Shown piece by piece: positions 25,752 to 35,669 of a stretch of 64,000 nt of DNA. Position numbers and translations under genes: made by a program. The DNA comes from Streptomyces globosus (lineage in GTDB: Bacteria > Actinomycetota > Actinomycetes > Streptomycetales > Streptomycetaceae): the NCBI RefSeq assembly GCF_003325375.1, contig NZ_CP030862.1:6205501-6269500 (forward strand), written 5' to 3'. The notes under the pieces are model-generated. The model was not told where the DNA came from. It searched no databases and was given only the letters and a program-made list of their open reading frames with translations. The first letter of the stretch is position 1, and every line of letters begins with the position of its first letter.

Positions 25752-27950
25752 TCAGGCGCTGACCAGCTCGCGGTCCTTGCCCGTCCCCTCGCCGGAGTCC
25801 CCGCCGGCCAGGTGCTTGCGCAGGCTCTCGCCCTCGACGTCCACGTTCGGCAGAATCCGGTCCAGCCAGCCCGGCAGCGCCCACGCCCGGTGGCCGAGCA
25901 GCGCCAGCACCGCCGGGACGATGGCCATGCGGACGACGAAGGCGTCGAAGAAGACGGCGACGGCCAGGCCGAAGCCGATCATCTTGACCATCTGCTCGCT
26001 GGAGCCGATGAAGCCCGCGAACACCGCGATCATGATGACGGCCGCGGCGACGACGACCCGCGCGCTGTACTTGAAGCCGGTCACGATGGCCTGGCCGGGC
26101 CGCTCGCCGTGCACGTACGCCTCGCGCATGCGGGTGACGAGGAAGACCTCGTAGTCCATCGCCAGGCCGAAGACGACGCCCACCATGAAGATCGGCATCA
26201 TGCTCATGATCGGACCGGTCTGCTCGACCCCGAACAGCGAGCCCAGCCAGCCCCACTGGAAGACCGCGACGACCGCGCCGAGGGCGGCCACCACCGACAG
26301 CAGGAACCCGAGGGCCGCCTTGAGCGGGACGAGGATCGAGCGGAAGACCACCGTCAGCAGCAGGAAGGCGAGGCCGACGACGAGCGCCAGGTAGGGCAGC
26401 AGCGCCTCGTCCATCTTCTGCGAGAAGTCGATGTTCATCGCGGTGGCGCCGGTGACGAGCACCTCGTCGCCGCTGGATTCGCGGATCTCGCGGACGAGGC
26501 CCTCGGTCGCCGCGGAGGACGGCCGGTCCTTCGGAATGACGGTGATCACCGCGGCGTCGCCCGCCTCGTTGGGCGCGGGCGGGGTGACCACGGCCACGCC
26601 CTCCATGCCCTTGATCCGCGCCTCTGCGGCCTCGGCCAGCTTCTTGTCGCCGTCGACGACGACCATCAGCGGGCCGTTGAAGCCGGGCCCGAAGCCCTCG
26701 GACAGCAGGTCGTACGCCCGGCGCTGGGTGGTGGAGACCGGCTGGGAGCCGTCGTCGGGCAGGCCCATCTCCAGGCTGCCCGCCGGGACGGCGATCGCGC
26801 CGAGGCCGACCACGCCGAGGAGCAGGACGGCGACGGGGCGGCGGAGCACGAAGCTCGCCCACCGGGTGCCGGCGTTGGCCTTGGGCTCGGCGCCGGCCGG
26901 CCGGCCCTTGCCGAACAGCCTGCTCTTCGTCCCCGCCGGGAGTACCTTGCGCCCGGCGAAGCCCAGGATGGACGGGACGAGCGTCAGGGCGACGAGGACG
27001 GCGATGACGACGGTGCCCGCGGCGGCGAGGCCCATCTTGGTCAGCATCGGGATGTTGACGACGGCCAGGCCGGCCAGGGCGATGACCACGGTCAGGCCGG
27101 CGAAGACGACCGCGGAGCCGGCGGTTCCGGCGGCGCGGCCCGCGGCCTCGTCCCGCTCGTGGCCCTCGGCGAGCTCCACGCGGTAGCGGGAGACGATGAA
27201 GAGGGCGTAGTCGATGCCGACCGCGAGGCCGATCATCATCGCGAGGGTCGAGGTGGTGGTGCCGAGGTCCAGCACGTTCGCGAGCGCGGTGATGGCGGAG
27301 ACGCCGATGCCGACGCCGATCAGCGCGGTCAGCAGCGGCAGCCCCGCCGCGACCAGCGAGCCGAAGGTGATGACCAGCACGACGCCGGCGACGAGGATGC
27401 CGATGACCTCGCCCGAGCCGGTCTCGGGGGCCGCCATCAGGGCGTCGCCGCCGATCTCGACGGTCAGCCCGGCCTTCTTCGCCGCGTCGCCGGACTCGGT
27501 GAGCGCCTCGCGCGTCTCGTCCTTCAGCTCCATGCCGCTGACGGTGTACTTGACGCTCACGTACGCGGTGGAGCCGTCCTGGCTGACGGCCTGCACCTGG
27601 AAGGGGTCGGCGACCGAGGCGACCTGGGCCTTGCCCGGTCCCTCCTGGATGCCGGAGACGATCTTCTGGACCTGTGCCTTGTTCGCCTCGTCGGTGATCC
27701 TGGCGCCCTGCGGCGCCTTGACGACGATCCGGGCGGACGCGCCGTCGGCGGCCATGCCCGGGAACTTCTCGTCGAGCAGGTCGAAGGCCTTCTGGGCCTC
27801 CGTGCCGGGCATCGAGAAGGATCCGGAGGTGGGGGCGGACGCCGATGCCGCGCCGAAGCCGGCGGCGAACAGCAGCGCCACCCATATGAGGGCGACGAGG
27901 CCGCGGCGCCTGAAGGCGCCCCTGCCGAGACGGTAGAGGAAGGTGGCCAC
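25752..27950 (-). CDS. MMPL-family RND transporter
   Basis: A 732-residue membrane transporter with about twelve helices in two halves, each with a large extracytoplasmic loop (about 45-180 and 400-520). The proton-relay-type segments GLAVGIDYALFIVSRYR and FGLAMDYEVFLVTRMREA are hallmarks of MMPL proteins. Actinobacterial members export lipids, pigments or drugs. The start is GTG at 27950. It lies downstream of a TetR gene on the same strand, so I infer TetR-controlled export. Substrate unknown. Confidence 0.9.
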   Translation of the reverse strand: MATFLYRLGRGAFRRRGLVALIWVALLFAAGFGAASASAPTSGSFSMPGTEAQKAFDLLDEKFPGMAADGASARIVVKAPQGARITDEANKAQVQKIVSGIQEGPGKAQVASVADPFQVQAVSQDGSTAYVSVKYTVSGMELKDETREALTESGDAAKKAGLTVEIGGDALMAAPETGSGEVIGILVAGVVLVITFGSLVAAGLPLLTALIGVGIGVSAITALANVLDLGTTTSTLAMMIGLAVGIDYALFIVSRYRVELAEGHERDEAAGRAAGTAGSAVVFAGLTVVIALAGLAVVNIPMLTKMGLAAAGTVVIAVLVALTLVPSILGFAGRKVLPAGTKSRLFGKGRPAGAEPKANAGTRWASFVLRRPVAVLLLGVVGLGAIAVPAGSLEMGLPDDGSQPVSTTQRRAYDLLSEGFGPGFNGPLMVVVDGDKKLAEAAEARIKGMEGVAVVTPPAPNEAGDAAVITVIPKDRPSSAATEGLVREIRESSGDEVLVTGATAMNIDFSQKMDEALLPYLALVVGLAFLLLTVVFRSILVPLKAALGFLLSVVAALGAVVAVFQWGWLGSLFGVEQTGPIMSMMPIFMVGVVFGLAMDYEVFLVTRMREAYVHGERPGQAIVTGFKYSARVVVAAAVIMIAVFAGFIGSSEQMVKMIGFGLAVAVFFDAFVVRMAIVPAVLALLGHRAWALPGWLDRILPNVDVEGESLRKHLAGGDSGEGTGKDRELVSA

Positions 27951-28143
27951 TGGAGTGGTTCTCCCGTTCGAGTCGTGGGATGGATCCGGGTGGATCAGGG
28001 CGTGGAGAGCCGGCCCGACGACGAGAGCGGCGTGTCAGGAGCAGCGTGGATCTGGTGCGGTGGATCGTGCGCGGTGGGAGCCGCGCGGTGCATCTGTGCG
28101 GTTGTCGGCCGTACGGGGATCCCGGCGGGTCCCGCGCGGCGGC

Positions 28144-28734
28144 TCAGACGCCGAGGGCGGGGAACACCACGGCGTCGATGAACTCTCCGAGGAAGGCCCG
28201 GTCGACGGGACGGTCCTCGATCAGCGGGAGCGCGATGAACGCCCCCACGATGACGTGCGGCACGAACTCCAGGGCGGGGCAGTCCGGGGAGACCTCACCC
28301 CGCTCGACGGCCCGCTGCAGCATCAGCTGCATGCCGTTGAGCTCCGGTTCGACCAGCAGGTCCCGCAGCGCCTTGTGGAGCTCCGGGCTCTCGTGGACGG
28401 CATGCGCCAGGCCCCGCAGCAGGGCGGTGTCCTTGGCCATCTGCGCGTCGTCGGAGTACTGGACCATGAGCCCGAAGTCCCCGCGCAGGCTGCCCGTGTC
28501 GATCTCCGCGAGGGGGACCGGCTGGGTGCAGCGAAGGGCCCGGGCGACCAGCTCCGGCTTGCTCCCCCACTGGCGGTAGAGGGTGGCCTTGCTGGACCTG
28601 GTGCGGGTGGCGACGGCGTCCATGGTGAGCGCCTCGTACCCGACCTCCCGGAGCAGGTCCAGGACCGCCCCGTGGAGTTCGGCCTCGCGCTCGGGGGTGA
28701 TGCGGCTGCGCCGCGACGACACCTCGTCGGACAT
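28144..28734 (-). CDS. TetR-family repressor
   Basis: A 196-residue repressor with N-terminal helix-turn-helix EALTMDAVATRTRSSKATLYRQWGSKPELV and a TetR_C-type ligand domain ending AVVFPALGV. ATG at 28734 follows GGAGGT; an upstream in-frame ATG lies inside the operator-like repeat and lacks a binding site. Two CGAAAC/GTTTCG palindromic sites lie immediately upstream, suggesting autoregulation and control of the mmpL gene 193 bp downstream and perhaps of the divergent tricorn gene. Confidence 0.88.
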   Translation of the reverse strand: MSDEVSSRRSRITPEREAELHGAVLDLLREVGYEALTMDAVATRTRSSKATLYRQWGSKPELVARALRCTQPVPLAEIDTGSLRGDFGLMVQYSDDAQMAKDTALLRGLAHAVHESPELHKALRDLLVEPELNGMQLMLQRAVERGEVSPDCPALEFVPHVIVGAFIALPLIEDRPVDRAFLGEFIDAVVFPALGV

Positions 28735-28755
28735 CGCTGGGCACCTCCCGTCGAA

Positions 28756-28821
28756 CGAAACCGTTTCGTACACCCACGACGATACCCCCCGACCGAGCGA
28801 AACGAAACCGTTCCGTTTCGC
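28756..28821. promoter_or_regulatory. Two palindromic operator-like sites between TetR and tricorn genes
   Basis: Site 1 (28756-28768): CGAAACCGTTTCG, 5-bp arms around CCG. Site 2 (28797-28821): arms GCGAAACG and CGTTTCGC (8 bp) around nine bases that again contain AAACCGTT. The shared GAAACSGTTTC core points to cooperative TetR binding. Confidence 0.7.
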
Positions 28822-28887
28822 TTGGCTCCGTGGCCTGGATCACCTGTACGGGTTGCCGGGCCCCTTCCCCGCGGAAAACATGGGGAC

Positions 28888-31800
28888 GTGAGCCACGACG
28901 TCGCGTACCTCCGCTTCCCCCACCTCCACGACGACCTCCTGTGCTTCGCCGCCGAGGACGACCTGTGGGTCGCCCCGCTCGTCCCCGACGGCGCCTCCCC
29001 CGGCCGGGCGTGGCGGATCACGGTGGACCGGACCCGCATCGGCCACCCCCGCTTCTCCCCCGACGGCAGCCACATCGCCTTCACCACGTGGCGCAGCCTG
29101 GACCCGGAGGTGCACCTCGCGCCCGTCGAGGGCGGCCCTGCCCGCCGGCTCAGCCACTGGGGCGCCACCGACACCCGGGTCTGCGGCTGGACGCCGCCCG
29201 ACAAGGACGGCCGCAGCGACATCCTCGCCGTCTCCTCGCACGGGCAGCCCTTCTCCCACTACGCGTGGGCGTACAGCCTGCCCACCGACGGCTCCCCCGG
29301 CGGCCGGCTGCCCTGGGGCCCGGTGTCCGACATCGCGGTGCACGACGAGGCCGCCGCGGACGGCTCCGTCGAGCGGCGCACCCTGCTGCTGACCGGCAAG
29401 CCCCCGCACGAGCCGGCCGCGTGGAAGCGCTACCGCGGCGGCGCCACCGGCCGGCTCTGGCTGCACGGCAAGCGGCTGCTGGAGGACATCGGAGGGCATA
29501 TCGCCGCGCCCATGTTCGTCGGCGGCCGCATCGCCTTCCTCTCCGACCACCAGGGCATCGGCAACCTCTACTCCTGCCTGCCCGACGGCACCGACCTGCG
29601 CCGGCACACCGACCACGAGGAGTTCTACGCCCGCCACGCCGCGAGCGACGGCTCCCGCGTCGTCTACCAGTGCGCCGGCGAGCTGTGGCTCGTCGAGGAC
29701 TTCGGCCCCGACGGCACCCCGCGGAAGCTCCAGGTCCGCCTCGGCGGCCCGCGGGCGGGCAGGCGCACCCACCAGGTGCCCGCCGCCCACCACGTCGACT
29801 CGCTGTCCGTCGACACCACCGGGCGGGCCAGCGCCGTCGTCGTCCGCGGCAGCCTGTACTGGCTCACGCACCGCGACGGCCCGGCCCGCACGATCGCCGA
29901 CACGCCGGGGGTGCGGGTGCGGCTGCCGGAGATGCTCGGCACCGGCGGCCAGGTCGCGTACGTCACGGACGCCGAGGGCGAGGACGCCGTCGAGATCGCC
30001 TACCTGCCGCGCGCCTCGGGCGAACGGGAGCCGCGCCGGCTGGCCTCCGGGAAGCTGGGGCGCGTACTGGAGCTGCTGGCCGACCCGGACGGGGAGCGCC
30101 TCGCCATCGCCTCGCACGACGGCCGGCTGCTGCTCCTCGACGCGACGGAGGAGTCCAACGGCGAGGTCACCGAGCTGGTCGCGTCCGTCAACGGGCCCGT
30201 CACCGACCTGGCGTTCTCCCCGGACGGGGCGTGGCTGGCGTGGTCGCACCCGGGCATCGGCCGGTCGCTGCGGCAGATCAGGATGGCCAGGATCTCCGGC
30301 ACCGGGCCGCGGACCGTCGTGGACGTGACGAACGGCCGCTTCGAGGACGACCACCCCGTCTTCACCCGGGACGGCCGCTACCTGGCCTTCCTGTCGTGGC
30401 GCGGCTTCGACCCGGTCTACGACGTGCACACCGGCGACCTGTCGTTCCCGCTGGGCTGCCGGCCCTACCTGGTGCCGCTGTCGTCGGCGACCCCCTCGCC
30501 GTTCGCGTTCACCCCCGACGGGCGGCCCGCGGCGGGCGGCCTCGACCCGGTGGAGGGCGAGTCCGGCGAGGGCGACGGCTCGGTGACGGTGGAGGTGGAG
30601 GGGCTGGAGAACCGGGTGACGCCGTTCCCGGTGTCGGCGTCGAAGTACTCGGCGCTGCAGCCGGTCAGCGGCGGCGGGCTGGTGTGGCTGCGCTGGCCGA
30701 TCTCGGGCGCCCTCGGCGAGACGTTCGCCAATCCCGCCGACACCAGCGGCAAGCCGACCCTGGAGCACTTCGACATCACGAAGGCCCGCAAGACCGAACT
30801 GGCCTCCGGCCTGGACTGGTTCGCGGTCAGCGGCGACGGCACCCGCCTCGTCCTCAACGACGACGGCGACCTGCGGGCCGTCCCGGCCACCGAGTCCGGC
30901 GACGGCGACTCCACCGTCTACCTGGACCTGCGGCGCATCCTGCACGAGGTGGACCCGCCCGCCGAGTGGCGGCAGGCCTACGAGGAGGCCGGGCGGCTGA
31001 TCCGCGCCTACTTCTGGGACCCGAAGATGTGCGGGATCGACTGGGACGGCATCCTCGCCCAGTACCGGCCGCTCGTCGAACGCGTCGCCTCCCCCGACGA
31101 GTTCGCCGACCTGCTGCGCGAGGTCCTCGGCGAGCTGGGCACGTCCCACGCGTATGTCTCCGCGGCCCGCCGCAACGAGGGCCCGCCGCACTACCAGCGC
31201 CCCATCGGCCTGCTCGGGGCCAACCTGGTGTGCCGCGACGGGAACTGGGTCGTCAAGCGGATCCTGCCCGGCGAGTCCTCGGACTCCAAGGCCCGCTCCC
31301 CGCTGGCCGGCACCGGCATCCGGGAGGGCGCCGTCCTCACGCACGTCGACGGCCGGCCCGTCGACGCCGTGGCCGGCCCGTACCCGCTGCTCGCGGCGGC
31401 CGGCGGCACGACCGTCGAGCTGACCTTCGAGCCGGCCGAGGGCGAGGGGCGCGCCCGCCGGGTGGCGGTGGTCCCGCTGATCGACGAGCGGCCGCTGCGC
31501 TACCAGGACTGGGTGTCCAAGCGGCGCGCGGTGGTCCGCGAGATCAGCGGCGGCCGCTGCGGCTACCTGCACATCCCCGACATGGGCGGCTCGGGCTGGG
31601 CGCAGTTCAACCGCGACCTGCGGATGGAGATGTCCCGGCCCGCGCTGATCGTGGACGTACGGGGCAACGCGGGCGGGCACATCAGCGAGCTGGTCGTCGA
31701 GAAGCTGACCCGCTCCATCCTCGGCTGGGACCTGACCCGCGACGCGCAGGCCGTCAGCTACGCCTCCAATGCGCCCCGCGGCCCGATCGTCGCGCTGGCC

Positions 31801-32178
31801 GACGAGGCGACCTCCTCGGACGGCGACATGATCACGGCGGCGTTCAAGCTGCTCGGGCTGGGCCCGGTGGTGGGACAGCGGACGTGGGGCGGCGTCGTCG
31901 GGATGACCGGCCGGCACGTCCTCGGCGACGGCACGGTCATCACGGTCCCGATGAACGCCGCCTGGTTCGAGGGGCACGGCTGGTCGATCGAGAACCAAGG
32001 GGTGGAACCGGACTACGCGATCCTGCGGACGCCGCTGGACTGGGCGGAGGGCCGGCACGCGCAGCTGGCGGACGCGGTGCACCTGGCGCTGGAGCTGCTG
32101 GAGGCGCAGCCCGCGGCGGTCCCGCCGGGCTACACCGACGTACCGGACCTGCGGCGGCCGAAGCTGCCGCCGCGGTAG
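28888..32178 (+). CDS. Tricorn-type protease
   Basis: A 1096-residue homologue of the tricorn core protease, a large self-compartmentalising peptidase that trims oligopeptides downstream of the proteasome. Order: beta-propeller repeats (FSPDGSHIAFTT, FSPDGAWLAWS, FTRDGRYLAFLS) through about residue 680, the core helical part with His754 in LGTSHAYV, a PDZ domain (IREGAVLTHVDGRPV), and the S41-like peptidase with Ser977 in TSSDGDM and downstream ENQGVEPDY. The His/Ser arrangement matches the tricorn His746/Ser965 pair. The start GTG at 28888 is inferred from homology-like start SHDVAYLRFPHL; the binding site GGGGA is close. Confidence 0.88.
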   Translation: MSHDVAYLRFPHLHDDLLCFAAEDDLWVAPLVPDGASPGRAWRITVDRTRIGHPRFSPDGSHIAFTTWRSLDPEVHLAPVEGGPARRLSHWGATDTRVCGWTPPDKDGRSDILAVSSHGQPFSHYAWAYSLPTDGSPGGRLPWGPVSDIAVHDEAAADGSVERRTLLLTGKPPHEPAAWKRYRGGATGRLWLHGKRLLEDIGGHIAAPMFVGGRIAFLSDHQGIGNLYSCLPDGTDLRRHTDHEEFYARHAASDGSRVVYQCAGELWLVEDFGPDGTPRKLQVRLGGPRAGRRTHQVPAAHHVDSLSVDTTGRASAVVVRGSLYWLTHRDGPARTIADTPGVRVRLPEMLGTGGQVAYVTDAEGEDAVEIAYLPRASGEREPRRLASGKLGRVLELLADPDGERLAIASHDGRLLLLDATEESNGEVTELVASVNGPVTDLAFSPDGAWLAWSHPGIGRSLRQIRMARISGTGPRTVVDVTNGRFEDDHPVFTRDGRYLAFLSWRGFDPVYDVHTGDLSFPLGCRPYLVPLSSATPSPFAFTPDGRPAAGGLDPVEGESGEGDGSVTVEVEGLENRVTPFPVSASKYSALQPVSGGGLVWLRWPISGALGETFANPADTSGKPTLEHFDITKARKTELASGLDWFAVSGDGTRLVLNDDGDLRAVPATESGDGDSTVYLDLRRILHEVDPPAEWRQAYEEAGRLIRAYFWDPKMCGIDWDGILAQYRPLVERVASPDEFADLLREVLGELGTSHAYVSAARRNEGPPHYQRPIGLLGANLVCRDGNWVVKRILPGESSDSKARSPLAGTGIREGAVLTHVDGRPVDAVAGPYPLLAAAGGTTVELTFEPAEGEGRARRVAVVPLIDERPLRYQDWVSKRRAVVREISGGRCGYLHIPDMGGSGWAQFNRDLRMEMSRPALIVDVRGNAGGHISELVVEKLTRSILGWDLTRDAQAVSYASNAPRGPIVALADEATSSDGDMITAAFKLLGLGPVVGQRTWGGVVGMTGRHVLGDGTVITVPMNAAWFEGHGWSIENQGVEPDYAILRTPLDWAEGRHAQLADAVHLALELLEAQPAAVPPGYTDVPDLRRPKLPPR

Positions 32179-32213
32179 CCCCGGCGGGGCAGCGGGCGGC
32201 GGGCGGCAGGGGC

Positions 32214-32239
32214 GGCGGGCCCCGGGGGCGGGGCCCGCC
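32214..32239. terminator. Bidirectional terminator between tricorn and SDR genes
   Basis: Perfect 10-bp GC stem (32214-32223 / 32230-32239) with a 6-nt loop in the 78-bp gap between two converging genes. Confidence 0.72.
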
Positions 32240-32256
32240 CGGCGGCCGTCAGGCCG

Positions 32257-33150
32257 TCAGCCCGTGCCGGCGGCGCGGCCCCGCTCCCGCTCGTCGGCGG
32301 CCCCGCCCTCGCCGACCAGCCCCTTGGGCACCCCGGCCAGGCGCGGCTCGAACCGCCGCACCTCCCGCTGCCCGCCGGCCGCGATCAGCGCGGGCAGGTG
32401 GCCCCGTACGCCCTGCATGCCGCGCAGCCACCACTGCGCGTACACGTGCGCCGAGCGGCGCTCGATGCCGGCGACGATCCGGTCGACGGCCGGGCCCAGC
32501 GGGTAGGTGCGGTTCGCCGGCCAGGGCAGCCGCTGCCGCAGCTCCCGCATGACGCCGTCGCGGTCGGCGCCGCGCACCATGTCGGTGTCGGTCCACGACA
32601 GGTAGCCGACGCCGACCCGGACGCCCTTGTGGGCGACTTCGGCGCGCAGGCAGTGCGCGAACGCCTCCACGCCCGACTTGGAGGCGCAGTACGCGCTCAT
32701 CATGGGGGCCGGGGTCATCGCGGCGAGCGAGGCGATCTGCAGGAAGTAGCCCCGGCTCTCGGTGAGCAGGGGCAGGAAGGCCCGCGCGGTGACCGCCGAG
32801 CCGACCAGGTTGACCTCGATCACCCGGCGCCAGGCGTCGGGGTCGGAGGCGGCGAAGGGCCCGCCGGCGGCCACGCCGGCGTTGGCGACGACGATGTCGG
32901 CCCGGCCGAAGCGCTCCCGGACCTCCCCGGCGACGCGGGCAATGGCCTCGTGGTCGGTGACATCGGCGTGCCAGTGGGCGCTGTCGGTGTGCAGCCGCCC
33001 GGACACCTCCTTGAGCGCCTCCGGCTCCAGGCCGACCAGCGCCACCCGCGCGCCCCGCGCGGACAGCTTGCGGGCGAGGAGCTCGCCGACGCCGCGGGCC
33101 GCGCCGGTGACGACGGCGACCTGTCCCTGAAGGTTCCTGTGCGCGCTCAC
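32257..33150 (-). CDS. Short-chain dehydrogenase/reductase
   Basis: A 297-residue classical SDR: cofactor motif TGAARGVG (residues 15-22), NAG at 90-92, catalytic Ser141, Tyr154 and Lys158 (YCASK). The C-terminal 60 residues are basic and extend beyond the fold. It is the last gene of a three-gene operon; its GTG start overlaps the hydrolase stop by four bases. With the BVMO and hydrolase it could oxidise an alcohol to the ketone that the BVMO converts to an ester (inference). Confidence 0.88.
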   Translation of the reverse strand: MSAHRNLQGQVAVVTGAARGVGELLARKLSARGARVALVGLEPEALKEVSGRLHTDSAHWHADVTDHEAIARVAGEVRERFGRADIVVANAGVAAGGPFAASDPDAWRRVIEVNLVGSAVTARAFLPLLTESRGYFLQIASLAAMTPAPMMSAYCASKSGVEAFAHCLRAEVAHKGVRVGVGYLSWTDTDMVRGADRDGVMRELRQRLPWPANRTYPLGPAVDRIVAGIERRSAHVYAQWWLRGMQGVRGHLPALIAAGGQREVRRFEPRLAGVPKGLVGEGGAADERERGRAAGTG

Positions 33151-34091
33151 GGCGTCCTCTCCTCCTGCTGCTGCCGGGGTTCCTGGGGGCGTACGAGGTA
33201 GCGGCGGGCCAGGTCGCGGACCGCGCCCGCCACGGCCTCGGGGGCTTCGACGGGGGTCATGTGCCCCATGCCGGCCAGTTCGGTGAGGCCGACGCAGCGG
33301 GGCAGGGCGGCGGCGATCCTGCGGGCGTGCACGATCGGCGAGAGCCGGTCGGCGGTGCCGGCGAGGACGGCGGTGGGCGCCGTCAGTGCGGCGAGCCGGG
33401 CGTCCACGTCGAGTTCGGCGAGGACCCGCGACCAGCCGTGCCGGACGGCAGTGGGGCAGGCGTGCACGATACGGGCGCACGCCTCGACCTTGTCGGGCGC
33501 GGAGCCGGGGCCCATCGTCGCGTACTTGAGCACCTGCCGGGCCGGCGGGGTGACCGGCCCGAGCGGGGCGCGGGAGCCGAGGAGGGCGCGGGTCAGCCGG
33601 GTGCGCAGGGGGCCGGGGCGCAGTGGGACGACGCGCGCCTCGGCGGCCAGGCGGGAGCTGCCCGTGCTGCACAGCAGGACGGCCGCGGCGTGCTCGTCGA
33701 GTTCGGGCCGGCCCGCCGCCGCCATGATGGTCATGCCGCCCATGGAGTGCCCCGCGAGGACGGCCCGCTCGCCGGGGGCGAGGGCGGCCCGCAGGACGGC
33801 AGCGAGGTCGTCGGCGAGGGCGGTGGTGGAGTAGCGGGAGGTCGCGGGGGTGCGGCCGTGGCCGCGCTGGTCGTACGCGATGACCCGGTGGTCGGCGGCG
33901 AGGTCGCGGATCGGGGCGGCCCAGAAGGCGGTGGAGCAGGTCCAGCCGTGGGCGAGCACGACCGGCGGGGCGTCCGGCTCGCCGTGCTCCTCGACGTGCA
34001 GCCGGGCGCCGTCGGCGGATACGGCGACCAGCTCGCGGCGGGCGGCGGGCGGCGCGTACCGGCCGGCAGGGGCGTGCGTCAGCCGGCTCAT
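33147..34091 (-). CDS. Alpha/beta hydrolase
   Basis: A 314-residue alpha/beta hydrolase: oxyanion motif LAHGWTCSTAFW, YDQRGHGRT, nucleophile Ser116 in AGHSMGGM, acid in LAGTADRLSP and His in GMGHMTPVEAP, with a mainly helical lid between about 150 and 230. ATG at 34091 overlaps the BVMO stop by four bases (ATGA). A natural partner for a Baeyer-Villiger enzyme: it would hydrolyse the ester product (inference from context). Confidence 0.9.
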   Translation of the reverse strand: MSRLTHAPAGRYAPPAARRELVAVSADGARLHVEEHGEPDAPPVVLAHGWTCSTAFWAAPIRDLAADHRVIAYDQRGHGRTPATSRYSTTALADDLAAVLRAALAPGERAVLAGHSMGGMTIMAAAGRPELDEHAAAVLLCSTGSSRLAAEARVVPLRPGPLRTRLTRALLGSRAPLGPVTPPARQVLKYATMGPGSAPDKVEACARIVHACPTAVRHGWSRVLAELDVDARLAALTAPTAVLAGTADRLSPIVHARRIAAALPRCVGLTELAGMGHMTPVEAPEAVAGAVRDLARRYLVRPQEPRQQQEERTP

Positions 34092-35617
34092 ACGGCGGCC
34101 TCCCCGGCGGCGGCCGCGCCGGCCCGGTCGGGAGTGTGGCCGCGCGTGCCGCCGCGGGCGCGGAGGACCTCGTACTCGGCCATGTCGACGGTCTGCGTCA
34201 GCCGGCGGAACTCGCCGGTCGTGCCCGGCCAGACGGTGGTGTTGCGGCCCTGCGCGTCCAGGTACCAGCTGGTGCAGCCGCCGGTGCTCCACACCGTCCG
34301 CTCCATGCGCGCCTGGACCTGCCGGTTCCACCGGCCCACGGCCGAGGGTCGGGCCGCGAGGGCGGCCCGGCCGCCGAGGACGTCCAGTTGGCGCAGGTAG
34401 TCGGCCATGTAGTTCAGCTGCGACTCGATCATCAGGATCATCGAGCTGTTGCCGAGTCCCGTGTTGGGCCCGATGATCGTCATCCAGTTCGGGAAGCCGG
34501 CCGCGGTCGCGCCGCGCAGCGCCTGCATCCCGTCCTTCCAGTGGTCGGCGAGGGTGCGCCCCTCCGCGCCCACGACCCGGTCGGCGATCGGCATGTCGGT
34601 GACGTGGAACCCGGTGCCGAAGACGATGGCGTCGGCCTCGGCCTCGGTGCCGTCGGCGGCGACGAGGACGCTGCCGCGGACCTCCTTCAGCCCGGAGGCG
34701 ACGAGGTCGACGTGGGGCCGGGCGAGCGCCGGGTAGTAGTCGCTGGAGAGCAGGATGCGCTTGCAGCCGATGCGGTAGGAGGGCGTCAGCTTCGCCGCCA
34801 GCTCCGGGTCCTTGATGGAGCGCGCGATGTTCGCCTTGGCGAGGGACTCGATCAGCCCGAGCCGGCCCGGATGCTTGGTGAACGCGCTGACCTGGAGCTC
34901 CCGGATGCCCCACAGCAGCCCGCGGCGCGCCGCCCGCGTGAACGGCAGCTGCCGGTGCAGCCAGCGCTCGGCGGCGGTGATGGCGCGGTCGGTGCGCGGC
35001 ATCACCCAGGGCGGTGTGCGCTGGAAGAGGGTCAGCCGCTGTACGTCGGGGGCGATGGCCGGGACGATCTGGATGGCGGAGGCGCCGGTGCCGACGACCG
35101 CGACGCGCTTGCCGCGCAGGTCGTAGTCGTGGTCCCAGCGCGCGGTGTGGAAGACCTTCCCGGGGAACCCGGCGAGGCCGGGGACCTCCGGCAGCCTCGG
35201 CTCGGAGAGCGGGCCGGTCGCGGAGACGACGACGTCGGCGGTGAGGGCGCCGCCGGAGGTCTCGATCTCCCAGTGCAGCCGCTCGGCGTCCCAGCGCATC
35301 GACTGCACCTCGTGGCGCAGCCGGATGTGGGGGCGCAGGCCGAAGGTGTCGGCGACGCGCTCCAGGTAGGCCCGGATGTGGGGCTGCCCGGAGAAGGTGC
35401 GCGGCCAGTCGGGGTTGGGGGCGAAGGAGAAGGAGTACAGGTGCGAGGGGACGTCGCAGGCGCAGCCGGGATAGCTGTTGTCCCGCCAGGTCCCGCCGAC
35501 GGAGTCGGCGCGTTCCAGGATGGTGAAGTCCGTGATCCCCTCGCGGCGCAGCCGGACGGCGGCGCCCAGTCCGCCGAAGCCCGCCCCGATGACCGCCACC
35601 CGCACGTGCTCGCCCAT
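34088..35617 (-). CDS. Flavin-containing Baeyer-Villiger monooxygenase
   Basis: A 509-residue type I BVMO that would insert oxygen next to a ketone using FAD and NADPH. FAD motif GAGFGGLG (residues 11-18), the type I fingerprint FxGxxxHxxxW(P/D) as FPGKVFHTARWD, NADPH motif VVGTGASAIQ, and the downstream ATG-type motif region FGTGFHVTDMP. ATG at 35617 has GGAGGC five bases upstream. First gene of an operon with hydrolase and SDR, divergent from a MerR-type regulator. Confidence 0.92.
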   Translation of the reverse strand: MGEHVRVAVIGAGFGGLGAAVRLRREGITDFTILERADSVGGTWRDNSYPGCACDVPSHLYSFSFAPNPDWPRTFSGQPHIRAYLERVADTFGLRPHIRLRHEVQSMRWDAERLHWEIETSGGALTADVVVSATGPLSEPRLPEVPGLAGFPGKVFHTARWDHDYDLRGKRVAVVGTGASAIQIVPAIAPDVQRLTLFQRTPPWVMPRTDRAITAAERWLHRQLPFTRAARRGLLWGIRELQVSAFTKHPGRLGLIESLAKANIARSIKDPELAAKLTPSYRIGCKRILLSSDYYPALARPHVDLVASGLKEVRGSVLVAADGTEAEADAIVFGTGFHVTDMPIADRVVGAEGRTLADHWKDGMQALRGATAAGFPNWMTIIGPNTGLGNSSMILMIESQLNYMADYLRQLDVLGGRAALAARPSAVGRWNRQVQARMERTVWSTGGCTSWYLDAQGRNTTVWPGTTGEFRRLTQTVDMAEYEVLRARGGTRGHTPDRAGAAAAGEAAV

Positions 35618-35651
35618 GCCGCCTCCCAGCCGCCGCACCGTCGCGCCACAC

Positions 35652-35669
35652 TGCCAGCAATCACTGGCA
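35652..35669. promoter_or_regulatory. Inverted repeat between BVMO operon and merR (candidate operator)
   Basis: TGCCAGCAATCACTGGCA, 6-bp arms around six bases, 35 bases before the BVMO start in the 163-bp divergent intergenic region. Plausible binding site for the adjacent MerR-type protein. Confidence 0.5.

Noticed and set aside
28840..32082. A minus-strand open frame of about 1,080 codons
   Set aside because: Exact antisense of the tricorn protease gene, with Arg/Gly/Val-rich translation and no motif.
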